Shown here one piece after another: positions 46,370-54,177 of a stretch of 64,000 nucleotides of DNA. The stretch covers positions 729,911 to 793,910 of the forward strand of contig NZ_CP007161.1 of assembly GCF_000725285.1 (NCBI RefSeq), given 5' to 3'. How positions within the stretch are numbered: position 1 is the first letter of the stretch; every line of letters starts with the position of its first letter. This DNA comes from Virgibacillus sp. SK37 (GTDB lineage Bacteria; Bacillota; Bacilli; Bacillales; Amphibacillaceae). The translations under genes and the position numbers were made by a program. The notes beneath the pieces are model-generated. The model searched no databases, was not told the origin of the DNA, and was given only the letters and a program-made list of their open reading frames with translations.

Positions 46370-47794
46370 GGCTCTATACTAAATGTGGTGGTCTCCTTTG
46401 GAGGATCAGTGTTTCCGTAAGAAACAAAAAAATACACTCATTCCCCTCTCTTTTGTTAACCTAAAGTTGCGACACAAAAGGAAAAGGAGAGGGAAAGAGT
46501 GCAAAACCATTTTATCATAGAAATGTTAGGTATTGAAGACAAACATGTAGATGTATGGGAAGTTTCTAGTGACTCAGCTAAGTTTTTTGTAGAGCTATAT
46601 ACAAAAGTAAAGAAGCAGAAGTGCCCGTTTTGTGGCAATAGGACAAAAAGTATCCACGGCTATCGTACCCAAACGATTCAGGGGCCCATTGTTTCCAATA
46701 AACCAGTTAGTATTTCTTTGAAAAAGAGACGCTACTTATGTAAGGCGTGTAATCATACGTTTTATGAAAAGCTTCAGATGGTGGAACGATACCAACGTTG
46801 CACCCGTTCTATACAAACGACAGCGCTAACGTATACAGCTGTGGGCTCATTTACTACAGCTGCCCAGTTAACTGGGATGAGTTCGCAACGGTTACTTCGT
46901 ATTTATGATCGAAAAGAAATAAAAACAAGGAAAGTCCTGCCACGTGCGTTAGCTATTGATGAATTTAAAGGGGATGCGGGCGGTGAAAGGTTTCAAACGG
47001 TCATTGCGGATGTAGAAAATAAAGAGATTGTGGATGTCTTACCTGATCGGAAGGTAGATACAATTAAAGCTTATCTTCAGTCCTGTGATACAAGTAACGT
47101 AGAGATTGTCGTCATGGACCTTTCTAAGTCTTTTAAGCAAGCAATACGGAAGGCGCTTGGTAACCCACTGATCATCGCTGATCGATTTCATTTTATGCGG
47201 CAAGTATATTGGGCGCTAGATGAAGTACGTCGAGAAGTGCAAAGAGACTTAGAGAAAAAAGACCGGATATATATGAAAAAAAGTAAAAAGTTACTTTGGA
47301 AATCAACCTATAAATTATCAGAAGAAGAGCGAGAGAAAGTAAATCAGTTACTCCAGGTTGATCCTCGATTAGAAGAGGCATACAACCTAAAAAACAAACT
47401 TGATCAGTGGTTTAAAGAGAGTAACGAAAAGACCGCTACACAGGGTCTAGAAGGATGTTTAATGGCGATGAAGGATTCTAATATTGAGTCTTTTCATAGA
47501 GTAAGAAAAACATTTGAGCGGTGGAAGCAAGAGATCTTGCATTCCTTTATGTATCCTTTTAATAATGGATATATTGAAGGCGTAAATAATACAATTAAAG
47601 TGGCAAAACGAATGTCGTATGGAATTAAAAATTTTAATCGATTAAAAAAGAAAATACTGTGGCGACAAGAGGTTAGAAGGGTTTTGACACAATAGAAACG
47701 GCAACCAATATACGTACGCAGCTATTTAAGCAAAGGCTTTTTAATAAAAGAGATGGTGGAGTGAAAATCACACCACCACATTTGACTGAGAACC
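46370..47794 (+). mobile_element. ISL3-family insertion sequence, complete
   Basis: A 1425-bp element. The 23-bp imperfect terminal inverted repeats (46370-46392 and 47772-47794) begin GGCTCT / GGTTCT and share AAATGTGGTGGT; 17 of 23 positions match. Exact 8-bp flanking duplications AGGTTTTA agree with ISL3 insertion. It carries one intact transposase gene. It landed between the terminator of the tRNA operon and a small toxin-antitoxin-like locus. Confidence 0.9.
46499..47695 (+). CDS. ISL3-family transposase
   Basis: A 398-residue transposase. N-terminal zinc-binding region with CPFCGNRTKSIHGY and CKACNHTF, a helix-turn-helix part, then the DDE catalytic domain: LAIDEFKGDAGG (first Asp), VVMDLSKSFKQAI (second Asp) and NNGYIEGVNNTIKVAKRMSYG (Glu). 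All are intact, so the element may be active. GTG 46499 follows AGGGAAAG. Length is typical of ISL3 proteins of the IS204/IS1001/IS1096/IS1165 group. Confidence 0.93.
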   Translation: MQNHFIIEMLGIEDKHVDVWEVSSDSAKFFVELYTKVKKQKCPFCGNRTKSIHGYRTQTIQGPIVSNKPVSISLKKRRYLCKACNHTFYEKLQMVERYQRCTRSIQTTALTYTAVGSFTTAAQLTGMSSQRLLRIYDRKEIKTRKVLPRALAIDEFKGDAGGERFQTVIADVENKEIVDVLPDRKVDTIKAYLQSCDTSNVEIVVMDLSKSFKQAIRKALGNPLIIADRFHFMRQVYWALDEVRREVQRDLEKKDRIYMKKSKKLLWKSTYKLSEEEREKVNQLLQVDPRLEEAYNLKNKLDQWFKESNEKTATQGLEGCLMAMKDSNIESFHRVRKTFERWKQEILHSFMYPFNNGYIEGVNNTIKVAKRMSYGIKNFNRLKKKILWRQEVRRVLTQ

Positions 47795-47802
47795 AGGTTT
47801 TA
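47795..47802 (+). repeat. Right 8-bp target-site duplication of the ISL3 element
   Basis: AGGTTTTA, identical to 46362-46369. Confidence 0.85.
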
Positions 47803-47866
47803 TTAAAATTTTGTTCAATAGTATAATGACTTTAAAGAAATCAATTGTTAAATGAGGTGGTTTAAA

Positions 47867-48028
47867 ATGACTGCTGATGAGATAATGAAAGCAATCGAAG
47901 AGATGGATAATGGGGAAAGAATCAAATTACTAAATAAATTATTTGATAATTACTTTGACAGTAGACCTCCAAAAGAGCAAATCATAAAAGAAAAAGAAGA
48001 AATGTTTTGGGGGAAAGAAGATGAGTAA
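47867..48028 (+). CDS. Small antitoxin-like protein upstream of a broken PemK-type toxin
   Basis: A 53-residue acidic, helical protein (ADEIMKAIEEMDNGERIKLL ... EQIIKEKEEMFWGKEDE). ATG 47867 follows AGGTGG. Its last codons overlap the start of the PemK/MazF-like reading frame (ATGAGTAA), the usual toxin-antitoxin coupling, so I infer an antitoxin. No ribbon-helix-helix or AbrB motif is recognised; the second half may wrap the toxin. TATAAT at 47822 gives a possible promoter. Intact although its partner is broken. Confidence 0.55.
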   Translation: MTADEIMKAIEEMDNGERIKLLNKLFDNYFDSRPPKEQIIKEKEEMFWGKEDE

Positions 48029-48333
48029 AACAGGTAAACGTGGAGAAATATGGACTGTTGAGTTAAATGGAAAAGAAGGCCAGTCGTTATTGTAAGCAAT
48101 GATAATGTAGTTGTAGAATTAGATCACTTAATAGCGACAGTTACAAGTCAACATACAAGAAATAAGTTTGATGTTGCGATTGAATACTGGGAAGAAGCTG
48201 GTTTAATAAACCTTCCATCGTTAGATGTTCTAAATTAAATACTGTACATTTTAAGGAATTACTATTTAAAATCGGAAAGTTACATGAAAATGATTTAGAG
48301 AGGGTATTAACAACAATTAGAAACTTCTTTTAA
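48021..48333 (+). pseudogene. PemK/MazF-type toxin, frameshifted remnant
   Basis: Start MSKTGKRGEIWTVELNGKEG matches the RGEIW opening of PemK/MazF endoribonucleases. The frame then stops, but the next frame continues VIVSNDNVVVELDHLIATVTS (the PVxIVSND strand of the family, missing one base near 48082) to 48238, and a third frame gives VHFKELLFKIGKLHENDLER to 48333. So at least two frameshifts destroy it. The residues resemble MazF by pattern only. It was part of a type II toxin-antitoxin pair with the small gene it overlaps. Confidence 0.65.
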
Positions 48334-48495
48334 ACTTGCGTGAACGAAATCGCAGTAAAATACTGGGTTGCTCAACCTCAACAATCTTGACAAGTCTATT
48401 CATTTTAACATCTTTTCGTTATTCTATAAATGAATAGACTGAGAAGGATATTATGAATATTGTATATCCAATAAAATATCATTTCATTTTAAACT

Positions 48496-48536
48496 GCAAA
48501 AGGAAAGAAGGCATGTCGCTACTTCTTTCCTTTTTG
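48496..48536 (+). terminator. Hairpin terminator in the accessory scar
   Basis: GGAAAGAAG (48502-48510) pairs with CTTCTTTCC (48522-48530), extended by GCAAAA/TTTTTGC. A further inverted repeat GTCTATTCAT / ATGAATAGAC lies at about 48396-48440. Confidence 0.7.
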
Positions 48537-48555
48537 CTTTGAGCTACAAATGTAT

Positions 48556-48644
48556 CCTGGAATTTTATAAAAAAATTAGGGTTTCGAGGCGATGAAAACA
48601 ATTGTGATGGTAGTGAAGGGATTAACGATTTGCTGTTAAATTAA
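48556..48644 (+). pseudogene. Possible fragment of an acetyltransferase C-terminus
   Basis: The stretch reads FYKK in one frame and KKLGFRGDENNCDGSEG then a stop in the next. FYKKLGF is a common end of GNAT proteins. This is a short, weak match. Confidence 0.25.
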
Positions 48645-49241
48645 CACATTTTACATGATGATATAACCATTTATGTGACTTGTGTAAATTTGTTGGCTAA
48701 AACGGAGGAGCAGATACACCCAATGTGGGAAGCAGCTGCTGAAACTCCTCATGTCGTGAACACACCACTAAGGGAATTGCTGAAACTTATGAGCGTGTAT
48801 CCTGCCAACGGAAAGAAATCTGTATGGGTTGTGGAGAACTCCGGTGTATATTCAAGCATTCTAGATAAACTACCTCATGTTCCGTTAATTTGTACGCATG
48901 GTCAGTTTAAATTATCTGCGCTTATATTAATGGACAAGTTAGTAAGAGAAGGGTGTACAATTTATTACGCCGGGGATATTGATCCCGAGGGACTTAGTAT
49001 GGCAGAGAGGTTGCTGCGAAGACATCCTAAACATGTGCAAATGTGGAAGATGGGGATAGATTATTATCATGTTTCTTTATCAGATTTGGAATTAACAAAA
49101 GAAAGATTATCCAAATTAAATAGTGTTAAAAATTCAAAGTTGAAACTAGTAGTCGAAGCGCTATGGAACAACAAAAAGGCAGGATATCAAGAAGCATTAG
49201 TATATGAAATGATAGGTGATTTAGAAAGTACATTAGTATAA
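48645..49241 (+). pseudogene. C-terminal remnant of a DUF2399 protein (Wadjet JetD-type)
   Basis: About 198 residues are open after a stop at 48642, without a start that has a ribosome site. The pattern SVWVVENSGVYSSILD, PLICTHGQFKLSALILMDKL, IYYAGDIDPEGLSMAERLLRR and QMWKMGIDYYHVS matches the C-terminal DUF2399 (Toprim-like) domain of TIGR02679 proteins; EN and GDIDPEG are the acidic metal-binding positions. Full-length relatives are about twice as long and serve as JetD, the nuclease of one Wadjet anti-plasmid type, beside TIGR02677, TIGR02678 and an SMC-like TIGR02680 protein. None of these partners is here, so the system is lost. Confidence 0.7.
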
Positions 49242-49326
49242 AGTGCAGTAGAGGGAGGCTTACACTTAAATCTCTTCATTAGTGAGGAGATTTTACAGTA
49301 AAAGGCTATAAAATCACAAATAATAT

Positions 49327-49375
49327 GACGGCATTGCTAACGTAAAAAACGTTCATATGCCGTCTTTTATTTTTT
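49327..49375 (+). terminator. Terminator after the DUF2399 remnant
   Basis: GACGGCAT (49327-49334) pairs with ATGCCGTC (49357-49364), with an inner AACGT/ACGTT stem, followed by T-rich sequence. Confidence 0.7.
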
Positions 49376-49457
49376 CGATATAATTAATCACACATGCTAA
49401 AAAATGATAGAATAGATATAGATTTATATATGTATTAGCCTTAGGAGTGAAACAGGA

Positions 49458-50648
49458 TTGAATAAAAAAGATATCGCAAATATTCGTAAACAATTTAAAG
49501 TGAATAATGATCTACTTAAAATACATGAGATTTTTAATGTATATGTTATGAAAGAATCGAGTGAGATATATCATTATCAGAGTGTGCCATTTGAGTTGCT
49601 GGAGGATGAACAAAAGGAGCTGTTTTTGGCTAACTTTAAGAAAGTATTGTCTGGTCAAATGGATGAGAAACTATTTGAGTTGAAGTTTCAGCGAGATGTG
49701 GAAGATAGTAGCCAGCTTATTTTACATCAGGGGCTATTAAGTAATGATACAGAGGAATGGAATAACCAAATGCTTCGTCTTGTAGAGAAAATGTTGAAGG
49801 ACAAGCAATATGAAATGGACATTGTCATTACCTTCATTCGCGGTGAATATATGAAGCCGATGAAGCGCAGTAATGAAAAGTCCGAAGAGAATGCAAGGGA
49901 TGCGGTGTATTCGCACTCCTTTATTATGGGAAGTATGAACAAGACACAGGACCCGAAGAAAGAGCTGCTGTTTGACTATGTGGAAAAGGAATTTAAGTAT
50001 AATATCGTCGTAGACCCAATTATTAATTTGAAGGCACCCATGTCCGGATTCTTATTCCCGTGCTTTTCGGATAGCGCAGCAGATGTCAATCATGTGCTTT
50101 ACTCAGCAGGAAAAGCCTATGAGCTGGATTATCATTTCATCGAAGAAGTTTTAAATGCCGAAGAAACAATGACCGCTGAGGATGATAAGGTTGTTTTCGA
50201 GGAAATCGTAAAAAAGGTTGCTGGTGATCAAATCAATACATCTACGCTTTCCAATGTGTATGATGAAATTCATCGGACCATTGAAGAAAATGAAGAGGAA
50301 GAGATACCGAAGTTTGACTATAAGGATGTTGAGCAGGTATTAAGGAGCAGTGGAGTTAAAGATATTGAAACAGAGAAGGTGGAAGAAGCTTTTAAAACGG
50401 TCATTGACGATGAAAAATATGAATTAAAAGCTAGTAGTATTGTACCGAAATACACATCAAAATCTATTAAAATAAAAACAAAGGTAGCGGATATTAAAGT
50501 TAGTCCGCAAGACTTAAGATATGTTCGCCAAGTACACTTCAATGGGAAGATCAGCCTTATGATCGAAGTGGAGGAAAACACGATCATTGAAGGATTTGAG
50601 ATGATTCCGGAAGCACTCGTTCAGAAAGTGGTAGATAAAGAGGAATAG
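49458..50648 (+). CDS. DUF4317 family protein
   Basis: A 396-residue, acidic, soluble protein. It matches the DUF4317 family of Firmicutes through its start MNKKDIANIRKQFKVNNDLLKIHEIFNVYV and the middle FDYVEKEFKYNIVVDPIINLKAPMSGFLFPCFSDS. Function unknown. TTG 49458 lies about ten bases after TTAGGAG. A single gene between the accessory scar and fbp. Confidence 0.8.
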   Translation: MNKKDIANIRKQFKVNNDLLKIHEIFNVYVMKESSEIYHYQSVPFELLEDEQKELFLANFKKVLSGQMDEKLFELKFQRDVEDSSQLILHQGLLSNDTEEWNNQMLRLVEKMLKDKQYEMDIVITFIRGEYMKPMKRSNEKSEENARDAVYSHSFIMGSMNKTQDPKKELLFDYVEKEFKYNIVVDPIINLKAPMSGFLFPCFSDSAADVNHVLYSAGKAYELDYHFIEEVLNAEETMTAEDDKVVFEEIVKKVAGDQINTSTLSNVYDEIHRTIEENEEEEIPKFDYKDVEQVLRSSGVKDIETEKVEEAFKTVIDDEKYELKASSIVPKYTSKSIKIKTKVADIKVSPQDLRYVRQVHFNGKISLMIEVEENTIIEGFEMIPEALVQKVVDKEE

Positions 50649-50847
50649 TTTTTTGGATGAAAGGGGAGCGGTAGTAGCTCCTCTCCAGATTATTGCATTA
50701 TTCATTTTCGTGGAAACGCTTGCGGAGTTGGTAGACTACCCTTAAACTATCATTAAAGAGTAGCCATTATGTAAAAAGGGCAGACATTAAATCAGTTGAT
50801 CTATACAGACAAAAGAAGAATAAACCTTTTGATGGGGAGGGAATCAC

Positions 50848-52779
50848 TTGAAAAAGAATTTTTTAGATTTGTTGGCAAAAGAATACGATTGTGAAGAAAA
50901 AGTAGTAACGGAAATTATTAACCTGGAAGCGATTCTCCATCTGCCCAAGGGTACAGAGCACTTTGTCAGTGACTTACATGGAGAATATCAGGCTTTTCAA
51001 CATGTGCTAAGAAATGGTTCAGGAAAAGTGAAGGAAAAAATAAGGGATATTTTTGTAGACCAATTGACAGAAGAAGAGATGAACGAATTAGCCACATTGG
51101 TTTATTATCCGGAAGAAAAGCTGCGATTGATTAAAAATAATTTTGCCGATCAACAGAAACTTAATGATTGGTATTCGGAAACGATAGAGTATTTCATAAA
51201 ATTAATTTCTTACGCTTCCTCTAAATATACGAGATCAAAGTTACGTAAAGCCTTGCCGGAGCAGTTTGTTTACGTTATTGAAGAACTGCTTTATAAAACG
51301 AATGAATATACCAATAAGAAGTACTATTATAGTCAAATTGTACAACAGATTATTTCCCTCGGGCAGGCAGATAAGCTCATTACCGGACTTGCGTATACGA
51401 CACAACGATTAATTGTTGACCATCTTCATGTGGTGGGGGATATTTATGATCGTGGACCAGAACCCGATAAAATTATGGATACACTCATAAACTACCATTC
51501 GGTTGATATTCAGTGGGGGAATCATGATGTGCTTTGGCTGGGGGCATTTTCCGGTTCAAAGGTTTGCCTTGCCAATATCATTCGTATATGTGCCCGTTAT
51601 GATAATTTGGATATTATTGAAGATGCGTATGGTATTAATCTTCGTCCACTTCAAAACCTTGCAGAAAAATACTATGGAGATAATCCGGCATTTCGTCCAA
51701 AGCGTAATTCAGATAAAGAGCTATCCGAACAGGAAGCACTGCAAATTACTAAAATTCATCAAGCCATTGCAATGATTCAATTTAAATTGGAGATGCCTAT
51801 TATTAAGAGACGTCCTAATTTTAATATGAAAAGAAGGCTATTGCTGGAGAGAGTGGATTATAAAAACAAGGAAGTCACCATTGATGATAAAACATACCCA
51901 CTGGAAAACACCTGTTTTGCTACGGTTAATCCAGACCAGCCTGGAGAATTATTGGCCGAAGAAAAAGAAGTAATTGATAAACTGCTATTCTCTGTGCAGC
52001 ATTCTGAAAAGCTCGCTCGTCACATGAAATTTCTGATGAAAAAAGGCAGCCTTTATTTGAAATATAACGGAAATTTATTAATTCATGGCTGTATCCCAGT
52101 TGATGAGCAAGGGAATATGGAAGAAATGGGCATCGAAAATAAAACGTATGCAGGGCGCGAATTGCTGGATGTATTTGAACATTATTTACGGAAGGCATTT
52201 GCCCATCCTGAAGAAACAGATGATTTGGCGACAGATATGGTGTGGTATTTATGGACAGGGGAGCGTTCATCCCTCTTTGGGAAAAGAGAAATGACGACAT
52301 TTGAGAGGTATTTTATCAGCGACAAAACTACACATAAAGAAACAAAAAATCCTTACTATTATTTAAGAGAAGACGAGGATATTTGCCGGAAAATATTAAT
52401 GGAATTCGGTTTGAATCCAGATCAAGGTCATATTATAAATGGCCATACCCCTGTAAAAGAGATTGATGGAGAAAATCCAATTAAAGCAAATGGGAAGATG
52501 ATCGTCATTGATGGAGGTTTTTCCAAGGCGTATCAGTCTACAACAGGGATTGCAGGCTACACATTATTATATAACTCCTACGGTATGCAGCTTGTGGCAC
52601 ATCAAAAGTTCACTTCAAAGGAAGATGTTCTATTGCACGGAACGGATGTCTTATCAGTTAGAAGATTGGTAGATAAAGAGTTAGAAAGAAAGAAAGTTCT
52701 AGAAACGAATGTTGGTGAGGAATTGCTCCAAGAGATCTTCATGTTGAATAGTTTGCTTGAAGATCGTTATATGAAGTGA
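50848..52779 (+). CDS. fbp: Class III fructose-1,6-bisphosphatase
   Basis: A 643-residue metallophosphatase. The calcineurin-like metal motifs are [12 protein letters not shown] (about residue 40), [13 protein letters not shown] and [14 protein letters not shown], followed later by [10 protein letters not shown] and [37 protein letters not shown]. Class III Fbp, typical of Bacillus, makes fructose-6-phosphate in gluconeogenesis. TTG 50848 is eight bases after GGGGAGGGAA. Ends in a long perfect terminator. Monocistronic. Confidence 0.93.
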   Translation: MKKNFLDLLAKEYDCEEKVVTEIINLEAILHLPKGTEHFVSDLHGEYQAFQHVLRNGSGKVKEKIRDIFVDQLTEEEMNELATLVYYPEEKLRLIKNNFADQQKLNDWYSETIEYFIKLISYASSKYTRSKLRKALPEQFVYVIEELLYKTNEYTNKKYYYSQIVQQIISLGQADKLITGLAYTTQRLIVDHLHVVGDIYDRGPEPDKIMDTLINYHSVDIQWGNHDVLWLGAFSGSKVCLANIIRICARYDNLDIIEDAYGINLRPLQNLAEKYYGDNPAFRPKRNSDKELSEQEALQITKIHQAIAMIQFKLEMPIIKRRPNFNMKRRLLLERVDYKNKEVTIDDKTYPLENTCFATVNPDQPGELLAEEKEVIDKLLFSVQHSEKLARHMKFLMKKGSLYLKYNGNLLIHGCIPVDEQGNMEEMGIENKTYAGRELLDVFEHYLRKAFAHPEETDDLATDMVWYLWTGERSSLFGKREMTTFERYFISDKTTHKETKNPYYYLREDEDICRKILMEFGLNPDQGHIINGHTPVKEIDGENPIKANGKMIVIDGGFSKAYQSTTGIAGYTLLYNSYGMQLVAHQKFTSKEDVLLHGTDVLSVRRLVDKELERKKVLETNVGEELLQEIFMLNSLLEDRYMK

Positions 52780-52805
52780 AAGCTTTGATGCTACTAATTT
52801 AACAA

Positions 52806-52849
52806 AGATACTAAAAAAGAGCCGATCAAATGGCTCTTTTTTAGTATCT
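52806..52849 (+). terminator. Terminator of fbp
   Basis: Perfect 18-bp arms (52806-52823 and 52832-52849) with an 8-base loop; the stem includes AAAAAAGAGCC/GGCTCTTTTTT, so it can work in both directions. Confidence 0.88.
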
Positions 52850-53367
52850 AAACTATTTATTGGGGTTATTCAAAGATTTGGGAAATATATAAAATGCGAA
52901 TAACTTGTGTTGGATCGAGTAATTAATTTTACAGAGGAAGCACCCATTGATTTGCGTTTCAGGCGGACGCTTTCCGCCGGCATGGCCTCAGCCGCTTCCT
53001 CCGCTACGCTCCGTCCAGGGTCTTCGCCTCATGCTATTCCGGCAGGAGTCGCCGCCCTCCACTCCAATCAATTCGTACACAGAAGATTCTGGGTGTATGC
53101 GAATGTAGTTTTTCTTCGTAGATATAATAATAAATAGTAGCGAAGGGAAAATATGGAGACTCCAGCGGGAAAAGCGAGACTAGCGAGACCCCGCAGAACG
53201 AAACGCTAGTGAAGTTTGAGGAGGCTCGCAGGCCGCCCGCGGAAAGCGTAATATTTTCCCGTAGCGGTGATTTACGCAGCCTATATATTTTTAGTTAGTT
53301 CGCATTTTCCTTCAACTATGAATGAACAAATCTGTTTGTACCCAACATTTGCACGAGAACCTCTTTT
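52850..53367 (+). repeat. Composite intergenic repeat, copy 2 (core inverted)
   Basis: The left end (TTGGGGTTATTCAAAGATTT near 52860) and right end (GTTCGCATTTTCCTTCAACT to about 53367) lie in the same order as in copy 1 at 13178-13790. Between them module A (52963-53055) and module B (about 53155-53275) appear in reversed order and orientation. Module A is identical to the reverse complement of 13566-13658 over 93 bp; flanks such as CACTCCAATCAATT also match. No gene is credible here. Confidence 0.75.
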
Positions 53368-53453
53368 TTTAGTATTTTTTTTGCTTCAGTTCTAGAATTA
53401 AGGACATGTGTTGCTGTGGATAAGCTATCTAATTGAAAAAACGTTCATTATCT

Positions 53454-54023
53454 TTACTTCAACCCACTCAATCCTTGGTTAACGAGATTTGTTATTAACT
53501 GTGCCATTTCCTTGGGCGATTTATCCATGCCATTATTTAACCATACCTTCATAATTTGAATACTGCCACTTATAATGAATGAACTTATATATTCAGACAT
53601 ATCATGATCAAGTCGGCTTACCTCCATCCAATTTTTCATAAGAAAATGCTGAGCTACTTCCATCACTTTTGTTTGAAAAGAGGAATCCTCGTTTATATTA
53701 AGCAAAGTCTGACATTCATCCTGTTTTGAACCAAAGTATTCAATTAATCTCTCCGTCATTTGTAAAGATTCGTCCTCACTCTCAAAATCGTATCCGCTTA
53801 GATACATATTCAGATCCTCAATCAGTTCTTCCTCGATTTGTTCCAAGAGATCAAACTGATCAGCATAATGTGCATAGAAGGTGGAACGGTTAATATCTGC
53901 CAGTTCACATACTTCTTTTACTGTAATGGCTGAAATTTGTTTGTTCTGTAATAGTTTCATTAGGCTATCCTTTAATACCATGCGGGTATATTTCTTTCTT
54001 CTATCCAACTTTTCTGAAGTCAC
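53454..54023 (-). CDS. TetR-family regulator
   Basis: A 189-residue regulator. N-terminal HTH: ISAITVKEVCELADINRSTFYAHYADQFDLLEQIEEEL (about residues 33-70); the rest is a helical ligand/dimer domain (TetR_C_7-like). GTG 54023 lies nine bases after AGGAG. It is divergent from an MmpL-type transporter gene, and the shared gap has a 12-bp-arm palindrome, so it most likely represses the transporter and itself until an inducer binds. Confidence 0.87.
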   Translation of the reverse strand: MTSEKLDRRKKYTRMVLKDSLMKLLQNKQISAITVKEVCELADINRSTFYAHYADQFDLLEQIEEELIEDLNMYLSGYDFESEDESLQMTERLIEYFGSKQDECQTLLNINEDSSFQTKVMEVAQHFLMKNWMEVSRLDHDMSEYISSFIISGSIQIMKVWLNNGMDKSPKEMAQLITNLVNQGLSGLK

Positions 54024-54048
54024 GGTGAATCGCTCCTAAAAATTTTAT

Positions 54049-54137
54049 TGTATTCCAACACAATAATCGATCATGTTGGAATACATACGTATTTTATAAA
54101 ACTGTTTGTTGTAAAAACAACACGGTGTTTATATAAT
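54049..54137. promoter_or_regulatory. Divergent TetR/mmpL control region with two palindromes
   Basis: Perfect 12-bp arms TGTATTCCAACA (54049-54060) / TGTTGGAATACA (54074-54085) with a 13-bp centre lie near the TetR gene. A second palindrome TGTTGT-AAAA-ACAACA (54107-54122) overlaps the -35 of the plus-strand promoter TTGTAA (54109-54114)-17-TATAAT (54132-54137). The two palindromes differ in sequence, so two proteins, or one with two binding modes, may act here. Confidence 0.65.
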
Positions 54138-54177
54138 GATATAGTGGAATTTTTCAAAATGCAAGAGAGGGTGAACC

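Noticed and set aside
50700-50730. CcpA (cre) site before fbp
   Set aside because: TGGAAACGCTTGCG has three mismatches to the cre consensus and is poorly placed.
52907-53137. Open reading frame within composite repeat copy 2
   Set aside because: Same reason; it translates the inverted module A.
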